DNA of 64,000 nucleotides, from assembly GCF_029914245.1 (NCBI RefSeq), contig NZ_JARYZI010000007.1:124001-188000 (forward strand), given 5' to 3'. The notes beneath the pieces are model-generated. The model had not been told where the DNA came from. It was given only the letters and a program-made list of their open reading frames with translations, and ran no database searches. The stretch comes from Fusibacter bizertensis (GTDB taxonomy: Bacteria > Bacillota > Clostridia > Peptostreptococcales > Acidaminobacteraceae). A program made the position numbers and the translations under genes. Positions 7,337 to 16,254 of the stretch are shown here, piece after piece. How positions within the stretch are numbered: the stretch's first letter is position 1; each line of letters starts with the position of its first letter.

Positions 7337-9252
7337 AAAGATTAACTCAAAAATTAACGGCGGTTGGACTTAGTTTAATGATGGTAGGCAGTATGCCAGT
7401 ACATGCTGAATCCACTATGGGGATCTATAAAGATGAAACTGTATACGGATTGATTGATGCTTCTGGCAGTACCAACAAACTTATAGTAAGTGACTATATC
7501 CACAGTGATCATAAAATTGATACACTTATTGATTTATCAAATTTGGATGAAATCCACAATTTAAGAAGTGATGTTTTGCCTGAACTTGATCAAGATAAGT
7601 TAACTTGGACTGTTGATGGCTATGAGCTCAATTACCAAGGTGTTAGCCATGAAGCACTTCCTGTAACAACTCAAATCACATATTATTTAGATGGAGTAGA
7701 GATTAATCCATCTGATCTTGAAGGGAAAAGTGGTGATTTAAAAGTAGTTATCCATCAAGATAATCTTATTTATACAGAGGCAGAAATAATGGGGAATAAG
7801 CGTACGGTTTATGCACCCTTTTATACGGTAGCAACTTTACGTTTAGAAACTGGAATTTATACTGATGTACAAGTTAATCAAGGTAAAGTTACAAATGATG
7901 GAAGTAACTTTTTAGTACTGGGTGTATTGGCACCAGGTATGGTTGAGAATTTTGGTGATTTAGTAAAGCTTAATATTGAAGAGGATTTAGTAATCACTGC
8001 AAAGGTGGATCGCTTTAAGTTTGAACCGATGTACCTTGCAATGAGCAATAAATTGCCTGAACTGGATGAACTAACGTTTTTAGATCAAATTGATCAACTT
8101 GATGAATCTTTATCAGAATTTAAAGATGCTGGTAATGCACTTGTAAAGGGGGCAAGTGATTTGAATGATGGCCAAACACAGTTTTTCGGAAAATTTGATG
8201 AAGCGGTATCAGGATTAGATACTTATCTTAACTCGATTGTACTATTGTCTACAAACTTGAAACAAATGGAATCTCCAATGACTTCTTTAGTTGATGGCAT
8301 ACATGTGCTTGTTTCAGGAGTTGATAGTTTACAATCGCAGTCTCTACCGCTTACTGATGGATTTGTCAAATTTAGTGAAGGAACCAAACTTTTCACCGAG
8401 GGAGCTACAGCTTTAAGTGAAAAAGTGTCACAGTTATCAAGCGCATTAACGACACTTCCAGAAAAAGCAAATCAACTTTCGACTGCAAGTAATGGGCTTA
8501 CAGAAGGTATTTCTTCATCTAGCAAGGGGTTAAATGAACTTGCTAATGGAAGTAACGCAATGTTGAGCTCAATGAAATCTTTCCAAAGCACACTAGAGGT
8601 TGGGTCAGATGCTTATAAAGCTTATGATAAAATACTCACTGAAATGGAGAAATTGAACACAGCCACAGGTGGCATCAATGAGGGCTTAAAGCAAGTTTCA
8701 AATAAAATGACCACTTATAACGATAAAGTGGCTGAATTTGAACGTCAGACAGCAACGCTATCAGCTACGCCAGAAATGTTGACTACCGGTGTAGCGCAAC
8801 TTGCGGTAGCTTCTAAAGATTTATCTGATAACGCAGTATTACTTCAAGGAGGCAGTAAGCAAATGGTGGCCGGAATGACAGCCTTAGTAGAGGGAAGTAA
8901 ACAACTTGAAAATGGGTTAGTACAACTAAATGGCGGCGTTAGCACACTTTTAGCAAAACTTCCGGAACTAGATCAAGCGAGCAAACTTTTAGGTGGTGGC
9001 TTTAACAGTTTGCAAACAGCTTCAGTTGAACTTGTCGAAGGTGGAAGCAAGCTTCATGATAGTTTAGTACAGTTTAATCAAGAGGGGATTGGGGCACTGA
9101 CTAATAAACTCAAGGTAGAAGAAGGTAAACTAGATGAAGCACTTGCAATTAAAGATATTTTGGATCAACTATCAAGTGAAAACAGTACTTTTTCAGGAGC
9201 GCCTGAAGGATTTATAACCACAGTTAATTACCTTTTAAAAGTATCAAATTAA
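7333..9252 (+). CDS. Secreted heptad/Leu-Gly repeat protein coupled to the MMPL exporter
   Basis: This 639-residue protein begins with a signal peptide (basic MKRLTQK, hydrophobic core, cleavage after PVHA). Residues ~25-230 form a beta-rich domain. From ~250 to the end there are long helical stretches with repeated Leu-x-x-Gly and Ser-x-x-Leu spacing (GASDLNDG, GSKQLENG, GGSKLHD), the pattern of YhgE/Pip-type heptad repeats. I read it as an extracellular coiled-coil partner of the MMPL pump. The ATG at 7333 is preferred over 7321 because GGAGAA lies just before it and it gives an ATGA overlap with the pump stop. Confidence 0.7.
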   Translation: MKRLTQKLTAVGLSLMMVGSMPVHAESTMGIYKDETVYGLIDASGSTNKLIVSDYIHSDHKIDTLIDLSNLDEIHNLRSDVLPELDQDKLTWTVDGYELNYQGVSHEALPVTTQITYYLDGVEINPSDLEGKSGDLKVVIHQDNLIYTEAEIMGNKRTVYAPFYTVATLRLETGIYTDVQVNQGKVTNDGSNFLVLGVLAPGMVENFGDLVKLNIEEDLVITAKVDRFKFEPMYLAMSNKLPELDELTFLDQIDQLDESLSEFKDAGNALVKGASDLNDGQTQFFGKFDEAVSGLDTYLNSIVLLSTNLKQMESPMTSLVDGIHVLVSGVDSLQSQSLPLTDGFVKFSEGTKLFTEGATALSEKVSQLSSALTTLPEKANQLSTASNGLTEGISSSSKGLNELANGSNAMLSSMKSFQSTLEVGSDAYKAYDKILTEMEKLNTATGGINEGLKQVSNKMTTYNDKVAEFERQTATLSATPEMLTTGVAQLAVASKDLSDNAVLLQGGSKQMVAGMTALVEGSKQLENGLVQLNGGVSTLLAKLPELDQASKLLGGGFNSLQTASVELVEGGSKLHDSLVQFNQEGIGALTNKLKVEEGKLDEALAIKDILDQLSSENSTFSGAPEGFITTVNYLLKVSN

Positions 9253-9271
9253 ATTAATAGGTACTCAAAAT

Positions 9272-9304
9272 GAGCGATAATATAATATTATATTTCGCTC
9301 TTTT
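9272..9304 (+). terminator. Terminator of the MMPL operon
   Basis: GAGCGA (9272-9277) pairs with TCGCTC (9295-9300); the AT-rich interior extends the pairing, and TTTT follows. Confidence 0.75.
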
Positions 9305-9369
9305 CTGTTATTTTTTTTTTAGATTGTGTAATAATTAAAGTATTAAATAATATAAAGGGGTGGACCTTG

Positions 9370-10226
9370 ATGCGTGGGATTGGTTTTTATGTAGGGCATG
9401 TTAACTATTTTGCACATGCCAATGCCTTGATTTATTCAATAAGTATGAATACTAACTTGTTAGAAAAATATGAGATATTCATGGCTGTTGGGAGTCATGT
9501 ATCAACTGATTTTTTTAAGTTTGATGAAAGTATTGATTTGAAATTGGCACATTTGGTTATAGTTGAAATCCCTGTTAAATTGAGAAGTATTCCTTTTTTA
9601 GATAAATTAATAGCAGCTCAAGCGGTTGAAAAAAATGTGATGAAGGACTTATTTGGCTTGATGTTGAGTCTTACTTTTGTAATTTTAATTATTCTTTTCA
9701 AAATGCAAAAGTAGGTAAGGTATATGTTAACCCTGTAGATAAAAAAAACATAGGGATCACTTATGGATCGGATTTATCTTTTATATGGAAGGAAATCACT
9801 TCAGAGCTAGATGTTGATCTAATTAGCTTTGATGAAGTATATACTAGAGTTACAAATGAAAAAATTTATCCTTATTTTAATTTAGGTATGGTATGGCTTG
9901 AGGTTTGTAAAGGGGTTTTTAGTATGACAGTTGATGCATTACTTATATTGTTAGAGAAAGACTCAGTAATTGATTACATTGAGAAAAGTCCTATAGATAT
10001 GCTCTTTATACATCAAGCCGTTTTCACTGTTGCTATGTTGAAATTATATGGTGATTCAATTTTGTCATTACCTCAAAGGATGAACTATCCACTTCACTTG
10101 ATTAAAGAAGACGTAAATCCTCTTGAGCTCAGCCAAGTTCAAAGCATCAGATATGATAATTATTTTGATGATAATACTTTACCCTCTGATTTGATGCGAT
10201 GGTTTAATGGTCAAGAAAAAAACTGA
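9370..10226 (+). pseudogene. Glycosyltransferase-like gene with a single frameshift
   Basis: An AAAGGGGTGG site leads to ATG at 9370 and an open frame to about 9630. There a run of seven A residues (9629-9635) marks a switch of frame. Read with a -1 shift, the protein continues through KKCDEGLIWLDVES to the stop at 10226, about 286 residues in all. The acidic LIWLDVES motif and the later YFNLGM and FIHQAV segments resemble GT-A-fold glycosyltransferases, but the family is uncertain. Without the shift the first frame ends at 9714. It could be a decayed gene, a phase-variable run, a programmed slip or a sequencing error. Confidence 0.6.
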
Positions 10227-10262
10227 AATCATCATGACCATCTAAGTGTCACTTAATTTCAG
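10223..10262 (+). terminator. Possible terminator between convergent genes
   Basis: CTGAAAT (10223-10229) pairs with ATTTCAG (10256-10262), enclosing a second palindrome, TAAGTGTCACTTA (10243-10255); CTTTTA follows. Confidence 0.5.
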
Positions 10263-10287
10263 CTTTTATATTAAACAAAATGATAAT

Positions 10288-10437
10288 CTAACTTACTTTT
10301 CCTTTAATAAAATCAAAGATAAAGACAATTGCAGCAACTACGAGCAAGATGTGAATTAAACCGCCGCCAATTTTAAAGAACAAACCAAGTAACCAGAAAA
10401 AAACTACAATTCCTCCGAGCCATCTTAAAAATCCCAT
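10288..10437 (-). CDS. Lmo0937-family small membrane protein
   Basis: This 49-residue protein (starting MGFLRWLGG, ending FIKGKVS) has two hydrophobic helices separated by FKIGGGLIH. The LLGL-x(3)-IGGG-x-IHILL pattern and length match the Lmo0937/DUF5670 family of very small Firmicute membrane proteins, often stress-associated but of unknown mechanism. An AAAGGAG site lies seven bases before the ATG, and the frame is clean from start to TAG. An 18-bp palindrome lies about 65 bp upstream. Confidence 0.85.
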   Translation of the reverse strand: MGFLRWLGGIVVFFWLLGLFFKIGGGLIHILLVVAAIVFIFDFIKGKVS

Positions 10438-10502
10438 ATATATTCTCCTTTCGTTAATGTTATTAGTAATATAATTTGCATATAGAAAATATACCCACTT
10501 GT

Positions 10503-10520
10503 AATGTGATTAATCACATT
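10503..10520. promoter_or_regulatory. Perfect 18-bp palindrome, candidate operator
   Basis: AATGTGATTAATCACATT is fully self-complementary and contains TGTGA-N4-TCACA, reminiscent of CRP/FNR-superfamily half-sites but with a four-base rather than six-base spacer. It sits between the divergent small membrane protein and tocopherol-cyclase-like genes. The remaining ~260 bp of this gap show no gene. Confidence 0.5.
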
Positions 10521-10720
10521 GCTAGAAATATGATACTTATACAACTGTCGTGTTGCTATTAAAAGAAACAAAAAATTTACAATAAGATGCTTTATTCATG
10601 CCGGATGTACCAGATAAAATAGTACTATGGATTTTGTGTTTGGGCATTGAGATTAGTTTCCAATTAATGATATTATAGTTACAATGATATCATTAGTGGT
10701 AAATTGAAAGGATGGAAATT

Positions 10721-11848
10721 ATGAACAAAAGTGATCTTAGCCGAAACTTATATATGCTTAATGGGCCACTTGCTAAAAATGGCTATGATTGGTGGTGGCA
10801 TAATTTTACAGGGTATAATCAAGTAACAGGTGAAGAAAAAACTTTTTTTATTGAGTATTTTATTTGCAATCCTGAGCTTGGTAATGGTCAGCCAATATTA
10901 GGACAGTTACCGACCAATCAGGCAATTGGTAGAAAACCTTCCTATGCACTTATAAAAGTGGGTGCTTGGGGTAAAGATGCAAAACAAATTCATAATTTTT
11001 ATGCTATAAGTGACTTTAAATTTAAAGAGCAGTCATTGGATTTATCAATTGGCAGCTGTGAGTTATCAGAGACACATCTTTTGGGGAGTTGTTCACTTTC
11101 TAAAGAGGATGTAATAAAACATGAAGAATACATGTGTGATGCTGGAAGCATGTCATGGAATCTAAAAATTGATAAAAAGATCGCGTATAATGTTGGCTAT
11201 GGTGCTTCAAAACTCTTTAGAAAACTCAATGCTTTTGAGATGTTTTGGCATGCTGAAGGGATCAAAACGGAATACTCTGGTACTGTGGAATTTGATGATA
11301 GCATCTATGATGTGATTCCTGAAAAATCATATGGATACTCTGATAAAAATTGGGGGTCGGATTTCACGTCACCTTGGCTATGGCTGAGTAGTTGTAACAT
11401 GAAAAGTCTAATGTCTGGTGAAATTCTAGAAAATTCAGCTATAGAATTTGGTGGTGGTAAACCCAAAGTATTTGGTAAATCATTGAATAGAAAGCTCCTT
11501 GGTGGTTTTTATTATGAAGGAAAAATGTACGATTATAATTTCTCAAAATTTTGGAGAAAATCACATATTGATTTTGAATTTATAGAAGGTGAGCATTTCA
11601 ATACTTGGAAACTTAAAGCTGAAAACAGAAAATCAATTATGAATTTGACTTTGGAGTGTCCAGTTGATGAGATGTTACTCATCAATTATGAGGCGCCAAA
11701 TGGAACTAAAAAACACAATCGACTTTGGAATGGTGGAACAGGATTTGGCAAAATCGAACTTTTGAAAAAGAATCGCAACGGTACACAATTAATTGATTTA
11801 ATAGAAGTTAAAAATACTGGGTGTGAATATGGTGAATATGACACTTAG
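10721..11848 (+). CDS. Tocopherol cyclase-like protein
   Basis: This 375-residue protein resembles the tocopherol cyclase/VTE1-like family (PF14249). It has an early WWWHNFTGYN segment and a central YGYSDKNWGSDF followed by PWLWLSS, the Lys-Asn-Trp-Gly block typical of that family. Plant VTE1 cyclises tocopherol precursors; bacterial members in anaerobes have no known role and the fold is a lipocalin-like beta barrel pair. There is no signal peptide. Start at 10721 rather than 10712, because AAAGGATGG is then correctly spaced. The hydrolase gene follows after 25 bp, suggesting an operon acting on a hydrophobic metabolite. Confidence 0.6.
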   Translation: MNKSDLSRNLYMLNGPLAKNGYDWWWHNFTGYNQVTGEEKTFFIEYFICNPELGNGQPILGQLPTNQAIGRKPSYALIKVGAWGKDAKQIHNFYAISDFKFKEQSLDLSIGSCELSETHLLGSCSLSKEDVIKHEEYMCDAGSMSWNLKIDKKIAYNVGYGASKLFRKLNAFEMFWHAEGIKTEYSGTVEFDDSIYDVIPEKSYGYSDKNWGSDFTSPWLWLSSCNMKSLMSGEILENSAIEFGGGKPKVFGKSLNRKLLGGFYYEGKMYDYNFSKFWRKSHIDFEFIEGEHFNTWKLKAENRKSIMNLTLECPVDEMLLINYEAPNGTKKHNRLWNGGTGFGKIELLKKNRNGTQLIDLIEVKNTGCEYGEYDT

Positions 11849-11873
11849 TAAGTCTAATTGAAAGAGGCATAAA

Positions 11874-12857
11874 ATGAAAAACGTATATATGAGTAAAAAG
11901 AATAAAGTTTCTAAAACTGGAAATCCTGTGAGTACAGCCATTGGTGTAGGTGTGGGTGTTGCTCTTGCAGCGGGTATTTCATATATAATGAGTGACCATT
12001 TTTATAAGAAGGCCATTAAGAGAACTAATTTTGAACAATCTAAAATATCAAAAGCAGCAGTTAATCCCGATTCTGACTTAAGCGGTAGAGAATGGATCGA
12101 AGATGTAGGTTATGAGATTTGGGAACTAATATCCTTTGATGAATTAAAGCTCAAGGCTTATTATATTCCCTCGAAAATACAAACCGACAAAACTGTCATA
12201 CTTGCGCATGGTTATGGAATGGAAGCAAAATCTATGGGTGATTTCGCTAAATTTTACAGAAACCAATTAGGATATAATGTTCTACTTCCAGATGCAAGAG
12301 GTCATGGTATGAGCGAAGGCCATTATAAAGGTTTTGGCTGGCATGAGCGAATTGATTATCTAAAATGGATTGAACACGTTAATCTCACCAACGGATGGAA
12401 TGAGAAGATTGTATTACATGGCTTGTCTATGGGAGGGGCCACAGTGATGATGACAAGTGGAGAAGTTTTGCCTCCCAATGTAAAAGCCATCATAGAAGAC
12501 TGTGGTTATACCTCAGCGTATGATCAAATTCAATATCAATTTGGACAACAATATAAACTTCCAAAATGGTTAGCGATGCCAAGTACAAATTTATTAACCA
12601 AATTAAGAGCTGGATATTCTTTTAAAGAAGCAACTGCAATTGGACAAGTGAAGAAAAACAAAATTCCAATGCTGTTTATTCATGGCGAGATTGATGATTA
12701 TGTCCCTTATGATATGGTCCATCAGCTTTTCGAAGCATGTACTGCGCCTAAGGAAATTTATACAGTCCCTGATGCAAATCATGCTGAAGCGTTTTACAAA
12801 TCTCCAGAGACGTATATTAAAGCAGTTAAAGAATTCCTCGAAAAGTATGTCTTATAA
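11874..12857 (+). CDS. Alpha/beta hydrolase with N-terminal membrane anchor
   Basis: The 327-residue protein has a Gly/Ala-rich membrane helix at about 22-40 followed by an alpha/beta hydrolase domain like YqkD/BAAT-type esterases. Landmarks are LAHGYGM (oxyanion strand), the nucleophile Ser185 in GLSMGG, Asp in IDDYVPY near 275 and His in PDANHAEAF near 302. All three triad positions are filled, so it should be active as an esterase or lipase, with substrate unknown. It follows the tocopherol-cyclase-like gene closely and ends the unit at a terminator. Confidence 0.85.
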   Translation: MKNVYMSKKNKVSKTGNPVSTAIGVGVGVALAAGISYIMSDHFYKKAIKRTNFEQSKISKAAVNPDSDLSGREWIEDVGYEIWELISFDELKLKAYYIPSKIQTDKTVILAHGYGMEAKSMGDFAKFYRNQLGYNVLLPDARGHGMSEGHYKGFGWHERIDYLKWIEHVNLTNGWNEKIVLHGLSMGGATVMMTSGEVLPPNVKAIIEDCGYTSAYDQIQYQFGQQYKLPKWLAMPSTNLLTKLRAGYSFKEATAIGQVKKNKIPMLFIHGEIDDYVPYDMVHQLFEACTAPKEIYTVPDANHAEAFYKSPETYIKAVKEFLEKYVL

Positions 12858-12900
12858 ACGATTTGTTCAGCTCAGTTTGATGCTCATATAGGTATACAAG

Positions 12901-12932
12901 GAAGCAATTTCAATTGAAGTTGCTTCTTTTTT
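12901..12932 (+). terminator. Intrinsic terminator
   Basis: GAAGCAA pairs with TTGCTTC (12920-12926), with an inner TTCAATTGAA palindrome, followed by six T residues. Confidence 0.85.
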
Positions 12933-13024
12933 GATTAGTTAATCAAATATAGTGATATAATTAATATAATGGTGTATAAATGATTTTTTATGTGTCCAAT
13001 ATGTAGTTGAGTAAGGAGTAGCTA

Positions 13025-15229
13025 ATGCGTGACAACTTGGAAAAAAGCGTTCTTTTTGAAAATATAGCAGTGACAATTCCGAAGGGATTTGCCTACTACA
13101 AAATTGTTTCTGATTCTAAAGCGAATTCACTTGATTGTATAACACTGGGGATGAATCGGATCTATAGAGAGATTTTTGGTTATTCAGAAGACTTTATTGG
13201 AAAACCTCTTTCAGAATGTATTAAATTCACTCAGATCACCCAGATATGGTTAGAAAGATTTGATAAAATTGCCAATAGCGGAGAAAGTGAAACTTTTGAA
13301 TATCAAATGCCAAGTACTAATCTCTGGTATTCGGTTACTGGTTTTTCTTTTTTGAAAGGCTACTATGCAGTTATTATTGACAATATTACTGAAATTAAGA
13401 ATTTATCAATTGAGAATGAGAAGTATTTAAGAGAGTTTGAGATGATATTCAATGGAACACAAGATGCAATTTTTGTGTTAGAAGTATTGGAAGATAACGT
13501 TCTCAAGTTTAAAAGACTTAATAAAAGCCATGAAATAGCCACGGGTTTAACAACAGAGCTTGTAAAAGGAAAAACACCTTTTGAGCTTATGGGCAATAAA
13601 GTGGGCCAAGAACTTTATGATAAATATATGACCTGTGTTTTATCAAAAACAGCCATTAGCTACGAAGAAACACTTACACTCTTAACAGGTACTAAGACTT
13701 GGCTTACGACATTGTCACCAGTTATTCAAGACGATGAAGTGATACAAATTATAGGCTCTGCAAGAGATATCACCGATAGAATTGTTGCTGAAAATTTATT
13801 GAATCTAGAAAAAGAGAAGATGAGTGTCACACTGGAATCAATCAATGATGGCGTTATAACCACTGACTTAGAGGGAATTATCACTTACATCAATGATTCG
13901 GCTCGGAAAATCATTGAAATGCCAACGGGAGTGGTTATAGGAAATAATTTTGATGATGTGTTTGTAATTCATGAAAGAAATATGCGGAATTTATTGAAGG
14001 TTTATCTGCTTAAAGTTTTTAATCACGAATTTGATGTAGAAAGATTTAACAATTTGGTTTTACAGACAAATGATTCGGTAAGTAAAACCATTACTTATAA
14101 AAGAGCACCAATAATAGGCGCTGATAAAATGCCAAGTGGTGTTGTGATTACTATAAGTGATGAAACCAAGCATGTTGAAAACGAAGAAAAATTAGCGTAT
14201 TTAAGTTTACATGACAAACTTACTGGTCTTTATAATCGGACTTTCTTTGATGAAGAGTTGATCCGATTGGATACAGAAAGACAATTGCCTTTATCGATCA
14301 TTATTGGTGATGTCAATGGACTCAAAATATCAAATGATGTTTTTGGTCATCTAGCAGGAGATCAACTTCTTATTGAAGTAAGTAATATATTTAAAAGCGT
14401 TTTACGTGCTGAAGATATTATCGCTAGATGGGGAGGCGACGAGTTTGTCGCACTTTTACCAAACACTTCAGAAAGTGTTGCAAAGGAAGTCTGCGATAGA
14501 ATCAAATCACTTTGCCAAAAGGCAGATGAAAAACCTATCAGACCAAGCATATCACTTGGAGTAGCCACTAAGTATTCTAGTGAGCAATCAATCTTAGATC
14601 AATTTAATATTGCAGAAGCACAGATGTATAAAAATAAATTGAGTGAAAGTAAACAGAATAGAGATCAAATTATAGGCTCTCTTAAAAATAGACTTAAAGT
14701 TCTAAATCTTGAAACAATTGAACATTGTGATCGCATCAAAATCATGGTAAGAAGTATTGCAACAAAGATGAACTTAAACAATAGTGAAGTGGAACTACTG
14801 GCTATATTGGCAGATATTCATGACATCGGAAATATAGGGGTAAAAGCAAATACCCTTTCAAAGGCTGGTTTATTAGATGAGTATGAGTGGATTGAAGTCA
14901 AGAAGCATCCAGAGATTGGTTATCGAATTGCTCAGGCCAACGCAGACTTAATAACTGTAGCGGAACTGATTCTCACACATCATGAAAATTGGGATGGCTC
15001 TGGATACCCTCAAGGTTTGGCAGGAACTCAGATCCCTAAACTCTCACGTGTACTTAGGTTATTTGATGCATATGATGTCATGACGCATGAAAAACCTTAT
15101 AAACGTGCGAAGACAAAAGAACAAGCTTTCGATGAAATAAGAAAATGTACTGGCACTCAGTTTGATCCTAAATTTGCAGAATTATTTATAAATGCTATTA
15201 AAGACAATGAGGATGTAGTCAATGAATAG
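13025..15229 (+). CDS. PAS-GGDEF-HD-GYP bifunctional c-di-GMP protein
   Basis: A soluble 734-residue protein with about three PAS-like sensor domains (1-380), a GGDEF domain (~395-555) with an intact GGDEF motif near residue 469, and an HD-GYP domain (~560-730). The HD-GYP part shows HDIGN (~598), HH and DGSGYP (~656), so both synthesis and breakdown of cyclic di-GMP are possible. There is no membrane segment. AAGGAG precedes the ATG. Its last codons overlap the start of a J-domain gene by eight bases, so the two are translationally coupled. Confidence 0.9.
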   Translation: MRDNLEKSVLFENIAVTIPKGFAYYKIVSDSKANSLDCITLGMNRIYREIFGYSEDFIGKPLSECIKFTQITQIWLERFDKIANSGESETFEYQMPSTNLWYSVTGFSFLKGYYAVIIDNITEIKNLSIENEKYLREFEMIFNGTQDAIFVLEVLEDNVLKFKRLNKSHEIATGLTTELVKGKTPFELMGNKVGQELYDKYMTCVLSKTAISYEETLTLLTGTKTWLTTLSPVIQDDEVIQIIGSARDITDRIVAENLLNLEKEKMSVTLESINDGVITTDLEGIITYINDSARKIIEMPTGVVIGNNFDDVFVIHERNMRNLLKVYLLKVFNHEFDVERFNNLVLQTNDSVSKTITYKRAPIIGADKMPSGVVITISDETKHVENEEKLAYLSLHDKLTGLYNRTFFDEELIRLDTERQLPLSIIIGDVNGLKISNDVFGHLAGDQLLIEVSNIFKSVLRAEDIIARWGGDEFVALLPNTSESVAKEVCDRIKSLCQKADEKPIRPSISLGVATKYSSEQSILDQFNIAEAQMYKNKLSESKQNRDQIIGSLKNRLKVLNLETIEHCDRIKIMVRSIATKMNLNNSEVELLAILADIHDIGNIGVKANTLSKAGLLDEYEWIEVKKHPEIGYRIAQANADLITVAELILTHHENWDGSGYPQGLAGTQIPKLSRVLRLFDAYDVMTHEKPYKRAKTKEQAFDEIRKCTGTQFDPKFAELFINAIKDNEDVVNE

Positions 15230-15677
15230 TAGTGAGATAAAAAAGAAAATAAGACAATTGAAAAAACAAGAAATTGAAATTCGTACTGAGTATGGTCAGC
15301 TAAGCAGAACTATACGAACTTTGATTTGGGACAGTTATTTTACAGAAAAAAACACAAATAAAAATGATGTTAAAAGCAAGACTGCAAAGTATGATATTGA
15401 TTCACTTTGTCAATTATCAGCAGAAGAGCGAAAATCTGTTTTTGATGCATTTTTCTTCTCAGTTTATATTCAATATTATAAAGAAAATGGTGTTCCTATT
15501 TCAAACTTGTCAGATCCAAGAATTCTCAGTGTGTTAGGTTTAAGTCAAGGTGTTTCAATGAGAGACGTAAAAGAAAGGTTTAGAGCGTTAGCACATGAAC
15601 ATCATCCGGATAAAGGTGGTGATCCTGAAGTTTTTATGAAGTTACTTGAAGCGTATGAAAAAATAAAAGAAGCCTGA
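15222..15677 (+). CDS. C-terminal J-domain protein coupled to the c-di-GMP gene
   Basis: The 151-residue protein begins with a charged coiled-coil-like segment (1-35). A short helical middle follows, and the C-terminus is a J domain (~100-151) with the HPD motif at about 128-130 (HEHHPDKGG). The HPD loop is what stimulates DnaK ATPase. The Gly/Phe and zinc-finger regions of true DnaJ are absent. Its ATG lies inside the end of the GGDEF/HD-GYP gene. It probably recruits DnaK to that protein or to a shared target; that is inference from coupling alone. Confidence 0.8.
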   Translation: MNSSEIKKKIRQLKKQEIEIRTEYGQLSRTIRTLIWDSYFTEKNTNKNDVKSKTAKYDIDSLCQLSAEERKSVFDAFFFSVYIQYYKENGVPISNLSDPRILSVLGLSQGVSMRDVKERFRALAHEHHPDKGGDPEVFMKLLEAYEKIKEA

Positions 15678-15765
15678 ATAATTTTTTATATCCAACTTGT
15701 TATGACATATTGAGTACATATTCATTTGTCATAATTTACTTGAATATTATTAAATGGAGGTCGAT

Positions 15766-16134
15766 ATGTTAATTTATGCAATTGTTTCAATTACTTTAGC
15801 ACTTGTTTTTTATTCAGTGGGTGTTTGGGCTGAGAAGATACAAGGGGTTTTAAAAAAGTGGCACTTGGCTATCTTTTGGCTAGGTCTTATCTTTGATACG
15901 CTTGGGACAACGTTGATGGGACAAATTGCCGGTGAGGGATTCAAACTGAACTTTCATGGTATTACAGGATTAATCGCAATTATTCTTATGCTGTTTCATG
16001 CTTTATGGGCAACAAAAGTACTGCTTCAAAATGATGAAAGTGCAAAAGCTAGTTTTCATAAATTCAGTATAATTGTATGGATAATATGGTTAATCCCATA
16101 TTTGTCAGGTGCAATTTTTGGCGTGTCAATGTAA
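15766..16134 (+). CDS. HsmA-family (TIGR03987) membrane protein
   Basis: A 122-residue protein with four predicted membrane helices and conserved loops (WHLAIFWLGLIFDTLGT, FHGITG, FHALWA). This matches the small TIGR03987/HsmA family, whose biochemical role is not established. The start is taken at 15766, since TGGAGG lies just before it; an upstream in-frame ATG at 15754 overlaps that ribosome binding site. It is monocistronic, with an upstream inverted repeat (TTATGACA 15700-15707, TGTCATAA 15727-15734) and a terminator. Confidence 0.75.
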   Translation: MLIYAIVSITLALVFYSVGVWAEKIQGVLKKWHLAIFWLGLIFDTLGTTLMGQIAGEGFKLNFHGITGLIAIILMLFHALWATKVLLQNDESAKASFHKFSIIVWIIWLIPYLSGAIFGVSM

Positions 16135-16138
16135 TATT

Positions 16139-16172
16139 AAAAATGTTATCCTTTTGGGTAACATTTTTTTTG
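16139..16172 (+). terminator. Intrinsic terminator
   Basis: AAAAATGTTA-x-CC pairs with GG-x-TAACATTTTT across a TTTT loop and runs into T residues. Confidence 0.85.
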
Positions 16173-16209
16173 TACTAAACCGTGTACATAGTTAAAAAAT
16201 TTTGATATA

Positions 16210-16225
16210 GTTTGTATGTACAAAC
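16210..16225. promoter_or_regulatory. Candidate operator upstream of the acetyltransferase
   Basis: GTTTGTA-TG-TACAAAC has perfect seven-base arms and overlaps a TATAGT -10-like hexamer, 30 bp before the start codon. Confidence 0.5.
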
Positions 16226-16254
16226 GAAATATATCACAATCAACAAGGAGAATT

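Noticed and set aside
9888-10226. Independent 112-codon gene
   Set aside because: Its frame is continuous upstream to about 9630 and completes the 9370 reading frame, so it is the second half of a frameshifted gene.
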